Shown here: positions 13,101 to 23,786 of the stretch, piece by piece | Layout of the letters: the number at the start of each line of letters is the position of its first letter | Numbering within the stretch: the first letter of the stretch is position 1 | NCBI GenBank assembly: GCA_029532415.1 | Contig: JAQOTA010000050.1 | Span: forward strand, 248,001-312,000 | From: Marasmius tenuissimus | Lineage: Eukaryota; Basidiomycota; Agaricomycetes; Agaricales; Marasmiaceae | Reading direction: 5' to 3' | DNA length: 64,000 nt | The notes under the pieces: model-generated | The model's database searches: none | Told to the model about the DNA's origin: nothing | What the model saw: only the letters and a program-made list of their open reading frames with translations | Position numbers and translations under genes: made by a program

Positions 13101-14465
13101 ATGTCGGTACCGCACCAAGGAACCCGTCAGATAGCACCTCTTCCCAACCGAAGAGCATCTGTAACGACGATCCAGGAAGACGACGCGACGAACCACCATG
13201 AAGAGAATATGGAGGACGAGGAGGAAGCGGGTAGGGTGGAAGGACAACTGGACTTCGACAACCAGAGCGTAGCATCCAAACGATCGGACACCTCACAATC
13301 CACCTTCACTCCCTGGGACCAACTCTTGAAATCTCTTCCGACCAAAATGGAAGACTGGCCATATGATTTCGACAGAGACGCGGTACCTGAATTTCAAGAG
13401 CACAACCCTCACCTCTGGGCAACCCAGAACGGCGAGAGACCTAACACCTCCAAGTACGAGGGCCCACAACAAATGGGACCACTCCCCTACGTTCCCATAT
13501 CCCTCGACACGCTTGTCTCGAACATGGCCACCTCGCAGGTCAACCAAATCATGATGAGCATCGGCACCCCCCACGAAATTTTCGGATTCATGGAACTTGG
13601 AAGTGGATACGGCACGAACAAGAAGTTCTTCGAAGCCAGGCAGCAAGCGTACGTGGCAACCATCAAATCGATCCAGCACAAGCACGAGAAACAACCCGTC
13701 ATCACGCGCTTGCCTGAAGTCAACAGCGACGAGAACCAGAGCCCGTACAGCACCCCATGGGTCATGCTTGGCCAAGGACTAGGCCCTGACTCGCTGAGAC
13801 ATGCGCTACACCAGGGGTATATCAAAGGCCCCGACTCGACGATACTGCGAATTGTTCGCTTCACCGAGAACGACTGCACCGAGCCGTGGACATACAAGAA
13901 CTTCAGCCCAGGTGGACTAGAGAGGGAACATGCCCCCCTAGTCCGCGAAGCCATAGTCATGGCCGCCGTCACTAACCGGAACTTCCAGAACTTTGCCATC
14001 CAGAATGCCACCGACCTCGACCCCAACGCCTCACTCGAGGAACGCCAAGAGTGGGTTATGCACGCGACTTGCTCGTGGAACGTGACGGTCGTCGAAACGG
14101 GGAACGAGCGAAACGAGTTTTACTTCCAACTCTCTGGCCACCCGGTGAAACGTGGGCGAGGATCGCACAAGACCATGTCGGATATCCTGAGGAACATAAA
14201 GGTCATGTATAATTTCTTCGAGCTGATGGAGTACACTGGCGTACTCGCCTGTGTCTGGTGCAAGTCCACAACACACGTGAGTGCAACCTGCCCTCTGCCA
14301 GATACGCCGGGATGGGTCGGTCCAACCAGGGAAGAGTTGGAAGCTCGTGGGGCGCCCAAGACTAAGAAGGGTGGCCCGAAGTCGAAGGCACCGCCGAGTA
14401 AGGATGGGGCAAAGAAAGGGAAGGCAAACGGCGGGGAAAAGAAGAATTTGAAGAGGAAGATGTAA
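13101..14465 (+). CDS. LINE 1 ORF1 (gag-like RNA-binding protein)
   Basis: 454 aa, ATG at 13101. The N terminus is hydrophilic and acidic. The central domain is conserved with the ORF1 remnant of LINE 2 (shared WVMLGQG / MLGQGFGPD and LE(E/Q)RQ(E/G)W segments). A CCHC zinc knuckle (CVWCKSTTHVSATC, C-x2-C-x4-H-x4-C) lies near residue 385, followed by a Lys/Gly-rich tail. Proteins of this type coat the element RNA and form the ribonucleoprotein used in target-primed reverse transcription (family knowledge). It is separated from ORF2 by about 240 nt that contain a C12-T6 tract. Confidence 0.85.
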   Translation: MSVPHQGTRQIAPLPNRRASVTTIQEDDATNHHEENMEDEEEAGRVEGQLDFDNQSVASKRSDTSQSTFTPWDQLLKSLPTKMEDWPYDFDRDAVPEFQEHNPHLWATQNGERPNTSKYEGPQQMGPLPYVPISLDTLVSNMATSQVNQIMMSIGTPHEIFGFMELGSGYGTNKKFFEARQQAYVATIKSIQHKHEKQPVITRLPEVNSDENQSPYSTPWVMLGQGLGPDSLRHALHQGYIKGPDSTILRIVRFTENDCTEPWTYKNFSPGGLEREHAPLVREAIVMAAVTNRNFQNFAIQNATDLDPNASLEERQEWVMHATCSWNVTVVETGNERNEFYFQLSGHPVKRGRGSHKTMSDILRNIKVMYNFFELMEYTGVLACVWCKSTTHVSATCPLPDTPGWVGPTREELEARGAPKTKKGGPKSKAPPSKDGAKKGKANGGEKKNLKRKM

Positions 14466-14706
14466 CGTTGTCAGACACTCCTCTCTCGCTGACTGCTCGT
14501 ACCTACCCTGCCCTACTCACGTACCACCAAACACTCCACACCGAGTAACTTTCTTGATAGACACGAATAGATACGATTAACGACTATAACTGACAGAAAA
14601 TATGATGAACTAAATTCGGAGTATGTCAGAAACACGGTGAACTTAGAACGCCGCACGTTAGAGGGATCGTAAACCCTCAAAACCCCCCCCCCCTTTTTTA
14701 CTCTAT

Positions 14707-17700
14707 ATGGATTACAACAAAGACAGATACGATACAAGCACCACAGACCCTCTTGATGTACAGGAGGGTTCCGGGGCGAAGGTGCCGCCTCCCCATCCGT
14801 GCCCGCAGGCGGTGGGTGACTCCAATGGATATTGCGAATTCTGCGGGAGTCAGGGTAAGCAGGGGCCGAACCCTGACTATTACATGCGAGGCCTCTCCCT
14901 GGAGGCAGCTATGACTTCTCCGGCTGCAATCGGGTGTAGATGTAAGGAGAAAAACTCACAAAACAATGTGAACCGCCCCAAACCGGTGGATCACTCAACA
15001 AACCCCACCTCTGGAAATGAAGGGAGTAGGCACGAAAACGAACCTACTCCAAGAGTGGAGGGGATAGACGACAGAGCTGAAACATGCGATGAAGTAGAAG
15101 ACCTGATGAGAATCATAGATGAATGGGACAGGATGAATGAAAATACCATACAGGCGACCTCAAACACTGAGTGGACTACAAGTACGAGTGAGCGAAACGC
15201 CTCGGACGACAAAGATCCAGAAACAAACCTAAAACAGATCCTGCACGAATGGAATAGTCTAGACGCACAGGTACAAGGCGAATTAGGGAGAAACTTCCAG
15301 CCTAACCTCGAGTCAACTGATCTACCCTCAACAAATGGGGAGAATAATCACTCGAAGAGTAAAAAGAAAAGGCAACGTAAACGAGTAAAGAACAAAGCTA
15401 GCACAAGGATTGCGTCCATGAACATATGGGGATTTGGGGACCCAAATCTATATAGCAAGAAAAACAAATGGACTCACATAAACAAAATCATGAAAGACAA
15501 AGCATACGGCATAATAGCGGTCCAGGAGACGCATATGAACAAGGAGAGATGCGAAGAAATAAATAAGCTACACGGGGAAAGGTTCAAAGTATACGCATCG
15601 CCGGACCCAGAAAACCCGACAGCGAAAGGAGGTGTAGCAATAGTGATCAGGAATGATAAGTTCACGGACCCGAAACCGCTAGTAACGAAAGAAATCATAC
15701 CTGGGAGAGCAATCCTTGTAAAAATCCGATGGCACAGGAATACTGACATGAATGGGAAAGAGAAATGGTCGACCCTAACAATCCTAGCAATATATGCACC
15801 CAACGTAACAGAATACGACGGGAACGAAAACGCGAAGTTCTGGGAGAACATCACAGAATACTATGAGGCTCACCCAACAACCCCAAAGCCAGACATTATG
15901 ATTGGGGATTTCAACATGGTAGAAAACCCATCACTCGACAGGCTACCAAAACGTAACGACCCAGAGAACGCAAGAGAGGCGTTGGACACCATAAAAATGG
16001 AATGGGACCTGTCAGACGGGTGGAGAGAAACATATCCGCAACGAAAAGAATTCACCTACATGCAACTGGCAACGGGATCAAGCTCAAGGCTTGACAGAAT
16101 ATACATGGCAAGTAAAATCAGGGACACAGCATACGAATGGAAAAATGTACCTTCCCCCCTCGCGGGAACAGATCATAACATAGTGTCAGTAAGAATCTCA
16201 TGCGAGAAAGCGCCTGAACAAGGTCCGGGGAGATGGGTTCTCCCGCTATACCTACTAGAGGATAAACAATTCATAACCTTTGTAAGGGAGGAAGGCCTAA
16301 AAGCCGTGGAAAACGCAAGGAAATTCAAAGAGGACTCGAGATCGGTGACTGAGAATGCACAAATTGAGCTCCACAGATGGAAAACCAAGGTCAGGGAGAG
16401 AGCTAAAGAGAGAGCGAAAATCATGAAACCGAGGATTACTCGAAGAATAGAAGAGCTCACCAGAGACCTGCAGAAGGCTGTGAACGACCCGACCCTGAGC
16501 GAGGAAGAAAAGATAATGACAGGGATTGAAAAAGTAACACAACTAACGAACTTAGAGAGACAGAAACACAACCTATCCAGAGACCAACTAATAGCAAAGA
16601 ATCGGATAGAAGGTGAGACAATCTGTAAATACTGGATAAACACCAGTAAAACCAAGAAGCCAAGAGATGCAATCCAAGCACTAGAGATTAGACACAAAGT
16701 GCCTGAACAAATTCCAAGGGATGAGAGCGAACAGGAACAAGGCGAACCTGTAGCCCCAGAACAAACCAATACAACAGGAAATGTACATGACAACCTGGAC
16801 TCAGTTCTGGTGGGGGAAACAAGAGAGTCTAGACCAAAGTATGAGTCAGACCCAAAAAGGATGGCAGAGCTCGCAAGGAACTACCATGAAGAACTACAAT
16901 GGGATGGACTGAGCGAAACACACCCGGAGAGAGAACATATAATCAAAGAGGTGCTCACAAACCTCGAAAAAACCCTGAACGAATCCCAACAAGGAACCTT
17001 TGAGCATGGAATAGACGAAAACTTAACACTACTTGCGCTAATCCTATCGGAGAATGGAACAGCTGCCGGAATAGACGGCATCCCGTACGAACTGTATAAG
17101 GAGCTGAACAGAAAGGGAAAGGAAGAGGAAAAACTCGGAATTATGGGGGGTTTCAGCATAGTGGAACTGCTCACCAGGGCGTACATAGACTTGGAAACAT
17201 ACGGAGTATCCCCAGAAACAGGGTTTGCTGAAGGATGGATGTGTCCTCTATATAAAAAGAAAGAGAAGACTGACATAGCAAACTATAGGCCAATTACCTT
17301 ACTCAACACAGACTACAAAATCTTCACAAAAGCAATCGCACTGAACCTTGCAAAAGTAGCGCCAGTCCTCCTACATAAAAATCAAGCAGGGTTTGTCCCT
17401 GGAAGGAGTATAACCGATCAAACACAGTTAGTCAGAATGCTGATGTACTATGCCGAAGCAAAAGAAGAAAATGGACTCATAGTAGCTCTTGATCAAGAGA
17501 AAGCGTATGATAAGGTGGCCCATGATTACCTATGGAAAACACTGGAAAAGTACGAGTTCCCAGACAGATTCATAAACACCATAAGGTCGCTATATGAAAA
17601 TGCAGAAACAAGAGTGATGGTCAACGGACACCTGAGCACAAAATTCAAGATAACAAGAGGGGTGAGACAAGGTGATCCAATGTCATGTATTCTCTTTGAC

Positions 17701-20523
17701 CTAGCAATAGAACCCCTAGGCGAAATGATTAGGAAATCAGAGCTGATTGGATACAGAATTGGAGAAACTGACCCTGAAAGAATAATTGTGAATATGTTCG
17801 CCGATGATACAACAATCTTCCTCTCAAGAGATGATAACCTCGAGACACTAAAAAGTATCACTAACACGTGGTGCATAGCATCAAGAGCAAGATTCAACGA
17901 AGGAAAGACAGAAATAATACCTATTGGCAGTAAGGTGTACAGAGATGAAGTGATTCAAACAAGACAAACAAGACCCCACCTACCAAAGATCCCAGATGAT
18001 AAACATATTGCAAGGGACGGAGAGGCAACAAGAATACTAGGTGCATGGTTCGGAAGCAACATAGACCAAGAAGGTATATGGACACCGACACTCGAAAAGA
18101 TTGACGCGTGCTTAGCCCGATGGGAAAAGACAAACCCAACAATGGAAGGGAGGAAGCATGTGGTCCAAATGATAATTGGAGGCATGACCCAGTACCTCGC
18201 AAAAGTACAAGGCATGCCCAAGAAGATCGAAAAGAGACTTGAAAAAAGGATAAGCAAATTTATCTGGAGGGAGAAAGGGATGAACCCAGTTAGCAACGCC
18301 AAAGTATACGGTCAAATAGAGAACGGCGGAAGAAAAATCCTTGATGTTGAAGCGAGGAACGAGGCAATTAGAATAACATGGGTACAAGCATACCTCAACA
18401 TGCAGGAGAGGCCAACGTGGGCAAAAGTTGCCGATGAGATCTACAAGATCTTCACAACAAAGTCCCCAGTCCTCCCGAAAGATGCCCTAATAAACCCGCT
18501 ACTACAATCATGGAAACCCAACATGAGCACAACATCAAAACTCCCAAGAGAACTGAGGGACATACTAAAAACTGCTGAGAAACACAAACTGAACATTGAC
18601 GGAATAAAAATCACCGTGGAGGCAGCAAATGAGATGCCAATATGGTACCATGCAAAGGCAAACAAGGACGAGATGCACAAAAAAGTAAACGGAATGATCA
18701 GCAGCTGCCTAAGGAAAAAGCACTGTGTAATAACCACGGGACACGCCAGAAGAGCCACCATCCTCCTGGACACAAGAAACCACACAGGCGGGATCTCATG
18801 TAAATGTGAGGGGTGTGAAACAGACAGAAATGCACTGGGATGCAAACATCCACACTGGTGTGCGGAGAGAGCCAAAGAACTCCTAGACCTACTTCCTGAG
18901 AAGTGGGACCCCCGGGAAATCCCACTCGACCAGACAGAATGTGTGGAGAGCGAGGAAGGATGGTCATCCTTCCAACCCGGCTTAATGACCGCCAAAAGCT
19001 TAAATGAGGCGATAAGGATCTTCGATGAAAGAGACACGGAAGATACATCTGAGAAGATACTCTGGACAGAGAGAAGTGCGTATGGAAAGCAACTGGGGAT
19101 AAACCCAACAAGAGTAGCCACAGATGGGTCATGCACAAACAACGGAGATGAAAATGCACGTGCGGGTGCAGGTGTATACTTCAAAGAAAATGACCCAAGA
19201 AACACGGCAGCAAAACTCCCAAAGGACATAGCCCAGTCAAATCAAACAGGAGAACTGATAGCAATCAAGATCGCAATTGAAAAAGCAGATAATAACAAAG
19301 AATTATGGATTGAATCCGACTCTAAGTACGCAATCGAAGCCCTAACAAAAAATAGGGAGAAGAACGAGGACGAAGGATATATTGAAACACAACACGGTGT
19401 GATTATCAGAGACATAATACTAGGGATCAGGAGACGCAAGGCAAGAACCCTATTCAAATGGGTCAAAGGTCATCAAGGACACGGCCCAAATGAAGAGGCG
19501 GACAAGCTAGCCAATCTGGGGGCGTCAAAACAAGTGCCCGACCAAATCTGTGACTGGATAGACCCAAAATACAGCTTAGGGGGAGCAAAACTGACAAAAA
19601 TAACACAAGCCCTAGCGTACCGACAAATAAGGAATGTAAAAGAGAGAGACACAAAGGAGAGAAGGAGAACAGAGGAGACCCTTACCCTAGTCAAGGCCCA
19701 AATTGAAGAAACCTTTGGATATAAACCAGCAACGGACAAAATCTGGAAAACAATCAGGTCAAATGACAACTCGATGAAAATGAAACATTTCCTCTGGATG
19801 ACCGCACACGACGCGTTCATGGTAGGTGACAAATGGCAAAGAAAGTCATACTCGGAGGAACTCAAACTAAGAGCAGAATGCACGCACTGCGATGGAAAGA
19901 TAGAATCCATGGGCCACATACTGGCCGAATGCGAATCACCCGGCCAGGAAAAAGTATGGAACCTCGCACAGAGGTTGTGGGAAAGAAAAAGTAAACTCCC
20001 GTGGGTCAAGCCCCACATTGGGACAATTGTCGGCGCGGGACTCGCCAGAATCATGAACAAAACAACAAGCAGGCCAAAGTCGGATGAGACGCGACTGTGG
20101 AGGATCCTGATCACAGAATCAGCACACCTAATATGGAAAATAAGATGCGAAAGAGTCCTAGATAGGGAGGACCAAGCTATCTCCAATGAAGAAGTTGAAA
20201 GGAGATGGGTTGATGTGATGAATGAACGCATTAAGCTAGACAGACTCCTCACGAACAAGAACATGTTCAAGAAGAAAGCCCTATGCGAAATGAAAGTAAT
20301 GAGAACGTGGAGACGAACCTTGAAGAACGAGGGGGAGCTCCCCAAAGACTGGGTTAGGAAATCCGGGGTTTTAGTGGGTATCGAGACAGATCAAAGGCAA
20401 AGGAGAGGGGCGCGTGGGAGGGATGATGACGATCCCCACCTCCCCTCGCCCGCGCAAGTACCGACATCAGATGCAATGGCCGAAACGGCCAGGTTGTCTT
20501 GGAGTCCCACACAGCGTGCGTAG
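14707..20523 (+). CDS. LINE 1 ORF2: endonuclease - reverse transcriptase - RNase H polyprotein
   Basis: 1938 aa without interruption. The N-terminal 80 residues carry a Cys-rich segment (CEFCGSQ, then C-R-C). An APE-type endonuclease follows: QETH near 274, GDFN near 399, SRLDRI near 460 and TDH near 488. The reverse transcriptase has YRPITLLN near 860, ALDQEKAYD near 926, RQGDPMS near 987 and the catalytic FADD near 1031. RNase H has all four acidic positions: TDGS (about 1471), GELIA (about 1515), ESDSKYA (about 1536) and EADKLA (about 1597). A CTHC...H...C zinc motif near 1726 is typical of LINE C termini. The protein nicks target DNA and copies the element RNA there. Every catalytic motif expected is present. 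Confidence 0.92.
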   Translation: MDYNKDRYDTSTTDPLDVQEGSGAKVPPPHPCPQAVGDSNGYCEFCGSQGKQGPNPDYYMRGLSLEAAMTSPAAIGCRCKEKNSQNNVNRPKPVDHSTNPTSGNEGSRHENEPTPRVEGIDDRAETCDEVEDLMRIIDEWDRMNENTIQATSNTEWTTSTSERNASDDKDPETNLKQILHEWNSLDAQVQGELGRNFQPNLESTDLPSTNGENNHSKSKKKRQRKRVKNKASTRIASMNIWGFGDPNLYSKKNKWTHINKIMKDKAYGIIAVQETHMNKERCEEINKLHGERFKVYASPDPENPTAKGGVAIVIRNDKFTDPKPLVTKEIIPGRAILVKIRWHRNTDMNGKEKWSTLTILAIYAPNVTEYDGNENAKFWENITEYYEAHPTTPKPDIMIGDFNMVENPSLDRLPKRNDPENAREALDTIKMEWDLSDGWRETYPQRKEFTYMQLATGSSSRLDRIYMASKIRDTAYEWKNVPSPLAGTDHNIVSVRISCEKAPEQGPGRWVLPLYLLEDKQFITFVREEGLKAVENARKFKEDSRSVTENAQIELHRWKTKVRERAKERAKIMKPRITRRIEELTRDLQKAVNDPTLSEEEKIMTGIEKVTQLTNLERQKHNLSRDQLIAKNRIEGETICKYWINTSKTKKPRDAIQALEIRHKVPEQIPRDESEQEQGEPVAPEQTNTTGNVHDNLDSVLVGETRESRPKYESDPKRMAELARNYHEELQWDGLSETHPEREHIIKEVLTNLEKTLNESQQGTFEHGIDENLTLLALILSENGTAAGIDGIPYELYKELNRKGKEEEKLGIMGGFSIVELLTRAYIDLETYGVSPETGFAEGWMCPLYKKKEKTDIANYRPITLLNTDYKIFTKAIALNLAKVAPVLLHKNQAGFVPGRSITDQTQLVRMLMYYAEAKEENGLIVALDQEKAYDKVAHDYLWKTLEKYEFPDRFINTIRSLYENAETRVMVNGHLSTKFKITRGVRQGDPMSCILFDLAIEPLGEMIRKSELIGYRIGETDPERIIVNMFADDTTIFLSRDDNLETLKSITNTWCIASRARFNEGKTEIIPIGSKVYRDEVIQTRQTRPHLPKIPDDKHIARDGEATRILGAWFGSNIDQEGIWTPTLEKIDACLARWEKTNPTMEGRKHVVQMIIGGMTQYLAKVQGMPKKIEKRLEKRISKFIWREKGMNPVSNAKVYGQIENGGRKILDVEARNEAIRITWVQAYLNMQERPTWAKVADEIYKIFTTKSPVLPKDALINPLLQSWKPNMSTTSKLPRELRDILKTAEKHKLNIDGIKITVEAANEMPIWYHAKANKDEMHKKVNGMISSCLRKKHCVITTGHARRATILLDTRNHTGGISCKCEGCETDRNALGCKHPHWCAERAKELLDLLPEKWDPREIPLDQTECVESEEGWSSFQPGLMTAKSLNEAIRIFDERDTEDTSEKILWTERSAYGKQLGINPTRVATDGSCTNNGDENARAGAGVYFKENDPRNTAAKLPKDIAQSNQTGELIAIKIAIEKADNNKELWIESDSKYAIEALTKNREKNEDEGYIETQHGVIIRDIILGIRRRKARTLFKWVKGHQGHGPNEEADKLANLGASKQVPDQICDWIDPKYSLGGAKLTKITQALAYRQIRNVKERDTKERRRTEETLTLVKAQIEETFGYKPATDKIWKTIRSNDNSMKMKHFLWMTAHDAFMVGDKWQRKSYSEELKLRAECTHCDGKIESMGHILAECESPGQEKVWNLAQRLWERKSKLPWVKPHIGTIVGAGLARIMNKTTSRPKSDETRLWRILITESAHLIWKIRCERVLDREDQAISNEEVERRWVDVMNERIKLDRLLTNKNMFKKKALCEMKVMRTWRRTLKNEGELPKDWVRKSGVLVGIETDQRQRRGARGRDDDDPHLPSPAQVPTSDAMAETARLSWSPTQRA

Positions 20524-20667
20524 TGCATTTCCTCGGGGAGGAGCTTACTTAGGTACAACTCGGTTTGGCTTTGGTTTTCGGATTATAAACAAGTAGGGAG
20601 AGCCCTACATACAACAGCAGTCTCAAGATGGCGTGTGACGCGACATCTGAAGGACGAATGCTCCACC

Positions 20668-20691
20668 AAAAAAAAAAAAAAAAAAAAAAAA
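20668..20691 (+). repeat. poly(A) tail of LINE 1
   Basis: An uninterrupted A tract of about 24 nt closes the LINE and abuts the 3' target-site duplication (20692-20706). Its purity supports a recent insertion. Confidence 0.9.
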
Positions 20692-20706
20692 AAGCTGCTC
20701 GTGCAG

Positions 20707-23700
20707 TTCATGCTGGAGATGGCGGTGAGCCAATCACAAAGGTGTGTATCACTGGCACTTCTGGCATTACCATACTTTTACCAACGTTCGGCAGTACTCC
20801 TACCTCCATCGACTCTAAACCGTACGAAGCTGCCTCTACATCCTAGGCTACATCTGGATCCCAGCTACGATGCCGTATGGGTCGAGCAAAAGACAAAGGC
20901 TTCCGCATATTACTCGTCCTGGTCAATTCCGGGTGGGCCTCGAACCTCGTCTCCTATCAGAAGAATCCGCCCAATGTGCGACTCTGAGATGGCATTCGAA
21001 TTCTGACGAGTCATGATTCGCTTTCTAATCTCTCGGATTCTCAGCCTAGTTACTGGCAATCGCTGGTTTCTAGATACACGATGGGCAAAGGTCTTCTTTG
21101 TTTTGCTGCACGAGCCAGAAACCGGTCCACGAAGAATGTGGGTGGTGGGGCAGTGGTGAGTCGTATCTCCCGGTCATTCGTGGATTTCGTCATTCATTCA
21201 ACCAAGTCTACCACCTTCAAGAACCGTCTCTTCCATATAGCCGAATCGGCCTGGCTTACCCGAAGCTATCATCGGGAGGAGGACTCTGATTTTCAACCTT
21301 GTAAGGAAAACAAGCCGAGGTACGTTCCCCCGCCATCTCTGGCACCGGGGTAACAGCCTCTCACAGTCTACTTTCGAAGATATGGCGTACGAGCGAAGTA
21401 TTGTGTGTCGTTTCGAAACTGGCTTATGGAGTACACTAAACGCGTCTGTTTGTCCAGTTCGATTTCGTGTTCATCTGGCCTTTCTCGTCGGCATGTCTTT
21501 CCTATCCCAACATCCGACTGGATGAAGCTCATGCAGACGCGCAAGCACAGAAGGGGGTCAAATGGAAAGACAATACGTTCTAGTACTTACACCGACCATC
21601 TCTCGTAAGCCTCTCACTCTCAATACGACTCATCTAACTCGCAGTCGTACCACAACCAGTTATACATCCACCTTCGCAACCTTGTGGCTGTGCACAACTT
21701 GCAAATCCAACAATCCCTTCCAACTCGGTGATCCTTGTTGTATCCTAGGCGCTCTTTGGCTCGACAGCTGCTCTGGAGGCTCGTCCTCCTTGAGCACCGG
21801 TGCTTGTGAGGTAGTTGCGAGTTGGTTGTCGAGGAGTGTTAGGCGCCCAAGACCTGCCCGTCGGTACACTCATGCGTCTCTAGTCCCTTGTTGATATTCG
21901 ATTCATCAGACCTCGGACGAGTCAAGTCGCCGCTGCCCATGGTCCGATTGTGGACCGGTTGCTCGATGAGCTCCATCGCTCCCCCGGACTTCCGTAACCC
22001 GGCTACCCTACTCGCTCCCTGTCATTATGGCCTCGCTTCTCCTGTTTGTATGCCGTAGAGCACGCCGGCTACTCAGCTCGGTTGCTTCGCGTCCCTACTT
22101 TTGTTTTCCCGTCGTTCTCGAGGCTTCCGAGAGGAAACAGGGAGAGTAGCCATTCGTCAACCACTCTCGGTACGCCAGGTTTCCGTGAGGGGTTGTTCTA
22201 GAATCCCCTCTCAAGTCTCTATACCTGGGTGGTTGACTGTCAGCTTCGAGACCCAAATATGGAGGCAGACTCCTCGAACTTCCTTCTCCCCTCGACACCC
22301 GAGCAACAATCCCTTGACGAAGAACTGACGGGAGGGGTTAGTTGGAAGCTGGAGGTCGGAGGTATGTTGCTGCGGCGAGCGGAAACCTGTAGGGTTGGCT
22401 CAAGAAGGTGAGCAATAGCTCCCAACGCTATTATGTTATCACTCATCCACTCTTATCCGACGTTAGGTCACTTAGTAACGAGAGCCCGTCTCCGTCGATG
22501 TCAACCTGCTAGCGTCCTCTCCACCGATAACAAAACCATCCTTACGAGACGAGTTGTGAGCGGATTGTAGCTCCTCCGTTGTGCTTTCGTATATCTGTCA
22601 CTCGCCTCTCCTCTCTATATGGTACCTCCATAGTCTTTTCTTCTCATGGAATCTCAATATCGTTCAGTTGCGACATATTCGATCGGATAAGGGAGTATGG
22701 CGAATGCTATAGTCGCAAGCTTTGAAGGTGATTAATGCGATATACGGCGATCTTGGGAGGGCCTTGATTGTCCCTTTATAATCGCGTTCGTCTGATATAC
22801 CGGGGACAATGACGATGTTGTGAATGTAAAGTCAGGGGACATGCTTCAACGTTTTGTTCTTCTACCAATTGGCAAAATTTCTACGGACCTGTACCTCCTT
22901 GGTTCAACGTTCGGTGGCGAAGCGGGCGAGAAGAGAGCCCACGCTTGTGCGAAACTCGGACTCGGAACGGCTTGGGAGGCCAGACTCAGCGGGGCGGAAT
23001 CCATTAAGGCATGTTCTGGAAAACTCAGAAGGAGGTATTGAGGAATTGAAGTGATTTCAAGGGCAGTTTGAGTTGTTTACCATCACCCTTCGTTATGTGC
23101 TCTGCAGAAGGTAGGTGATTCAAGAATTATGTACCTTGAATCGCCTCATATACTGACATTGGTCTGCTTTCAACCCGTACTAGTGGGTAGAGCCTGGAGC
23201 GAGGGTGCTCTGGTGGTCAGGTCGCCGGCTATTGCTCGCGTCAGTGCCCGTAAATCCAAGGTCCGAGCTGAAGATGTTGCTGTTCATGGTCCAGCTCAAC
23301 CTCCGGGTATCTCACATGCAAGTCATGCATACGGATTCGGCCGAGGTTTTAAAGCAGATTGTGTCTATGTACGTGAGCAACCTATGAACGAGCAGTATAT
23401 TCAACTACAATGGGAAGGAAATGTGTGTGGGAGAGTCCGAATGGAACATATTGTGTTACATCTTGCACCCTATAACGGCGCGTCATGAGAACCCGTTTAT
23501 ATTGTGAGCAGAGCAGGTGTAAGTTAATTGAACCGTTGAAAAGCACTTGTACGAGGCGTTTGCCAACCACGCGTGTCTCTTTTCGAATCACAGTCTAGTT
23601 ATAGAATCACTGAGGTATATTTGTGTATTGGTATGATAGGTATATATACTCTTTCGAAGCACAAGGAGGCTGGGGTCGGGATTTTGTGACCGTCAGTCCG

Positions 23701-23786
23701 TAACATAACACTAGGTAGCACCTAGGAAGTCTTTAGCGGTTTGTATACGATGTTAAAGTAATCTTACCTAGTCCTCATGTCGGTAT
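20707..23786. other. 3-kb stretch without recognisable gene
   Basis: Only short open frames in changing frames are present, for example 21098-21289 (+), 21405-21608 (+), 22854-23054 (+) and 23129-23488 (+). A segment at about 23250-23385 read in one + frame is protein-like and faintly recalls the ERCC4-nuclease helical region, but no catalytic motif supports this. It may be a decayed gene or intron-rich coding sequence that I could not assemble. Confidence 0.35.

Larger units (their letters stand above)
12237..20691 (+). mobile_element. complete Tad-like LINE retrotransposon (LINE 1)
   Basis: An 8.45-kb non-LTR retrotransposon: 5' UTR (12237-13100), ORF1 (13101-14465), ORF2 (14707-20523), short 3' UTR and a poly(A) tract ending at 20691. 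It is bounded by a perfect 15-bp target-site duplication. ORF2 contains AP-endonuclease, reverse transcriptase, RNase H and a C-terminal CCHC motif, the order seen in fungal Tad/I-type LINEs. Both ORFs are free of stops and frameshifts, so the insertion appears recent and possibly competent. A related, decayed copy lies in inverse orientation at 34629-43264; it shares the start (CCCTTGAC) and 3' end. Confidence 0.9.

Noticed and set aside
15474..20345. Many long minus-strand open frames opposite LINE 1 ORF2 (up to 290 aa)
   Set aside because: They are mirror frames of a strongly AT/purine-biased coding strand; their translations are Phe/Ser/Leu-rich with no domain, whereas the plus frame carries every LINE motif.
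20628..21006. Open frames starting in the LINE poly(A) tract (poly-Lys starts)
   Set aside because: The Lys run is the translated poly(A) tail; not a gene start.
23250..23390. Resemblance to the helical region of Mus81/Eme1-type ERCC4 nucleases
   Set aside because: Only a vague similarity over about 45 residues, with no nuclease motif or neighbouring exons.
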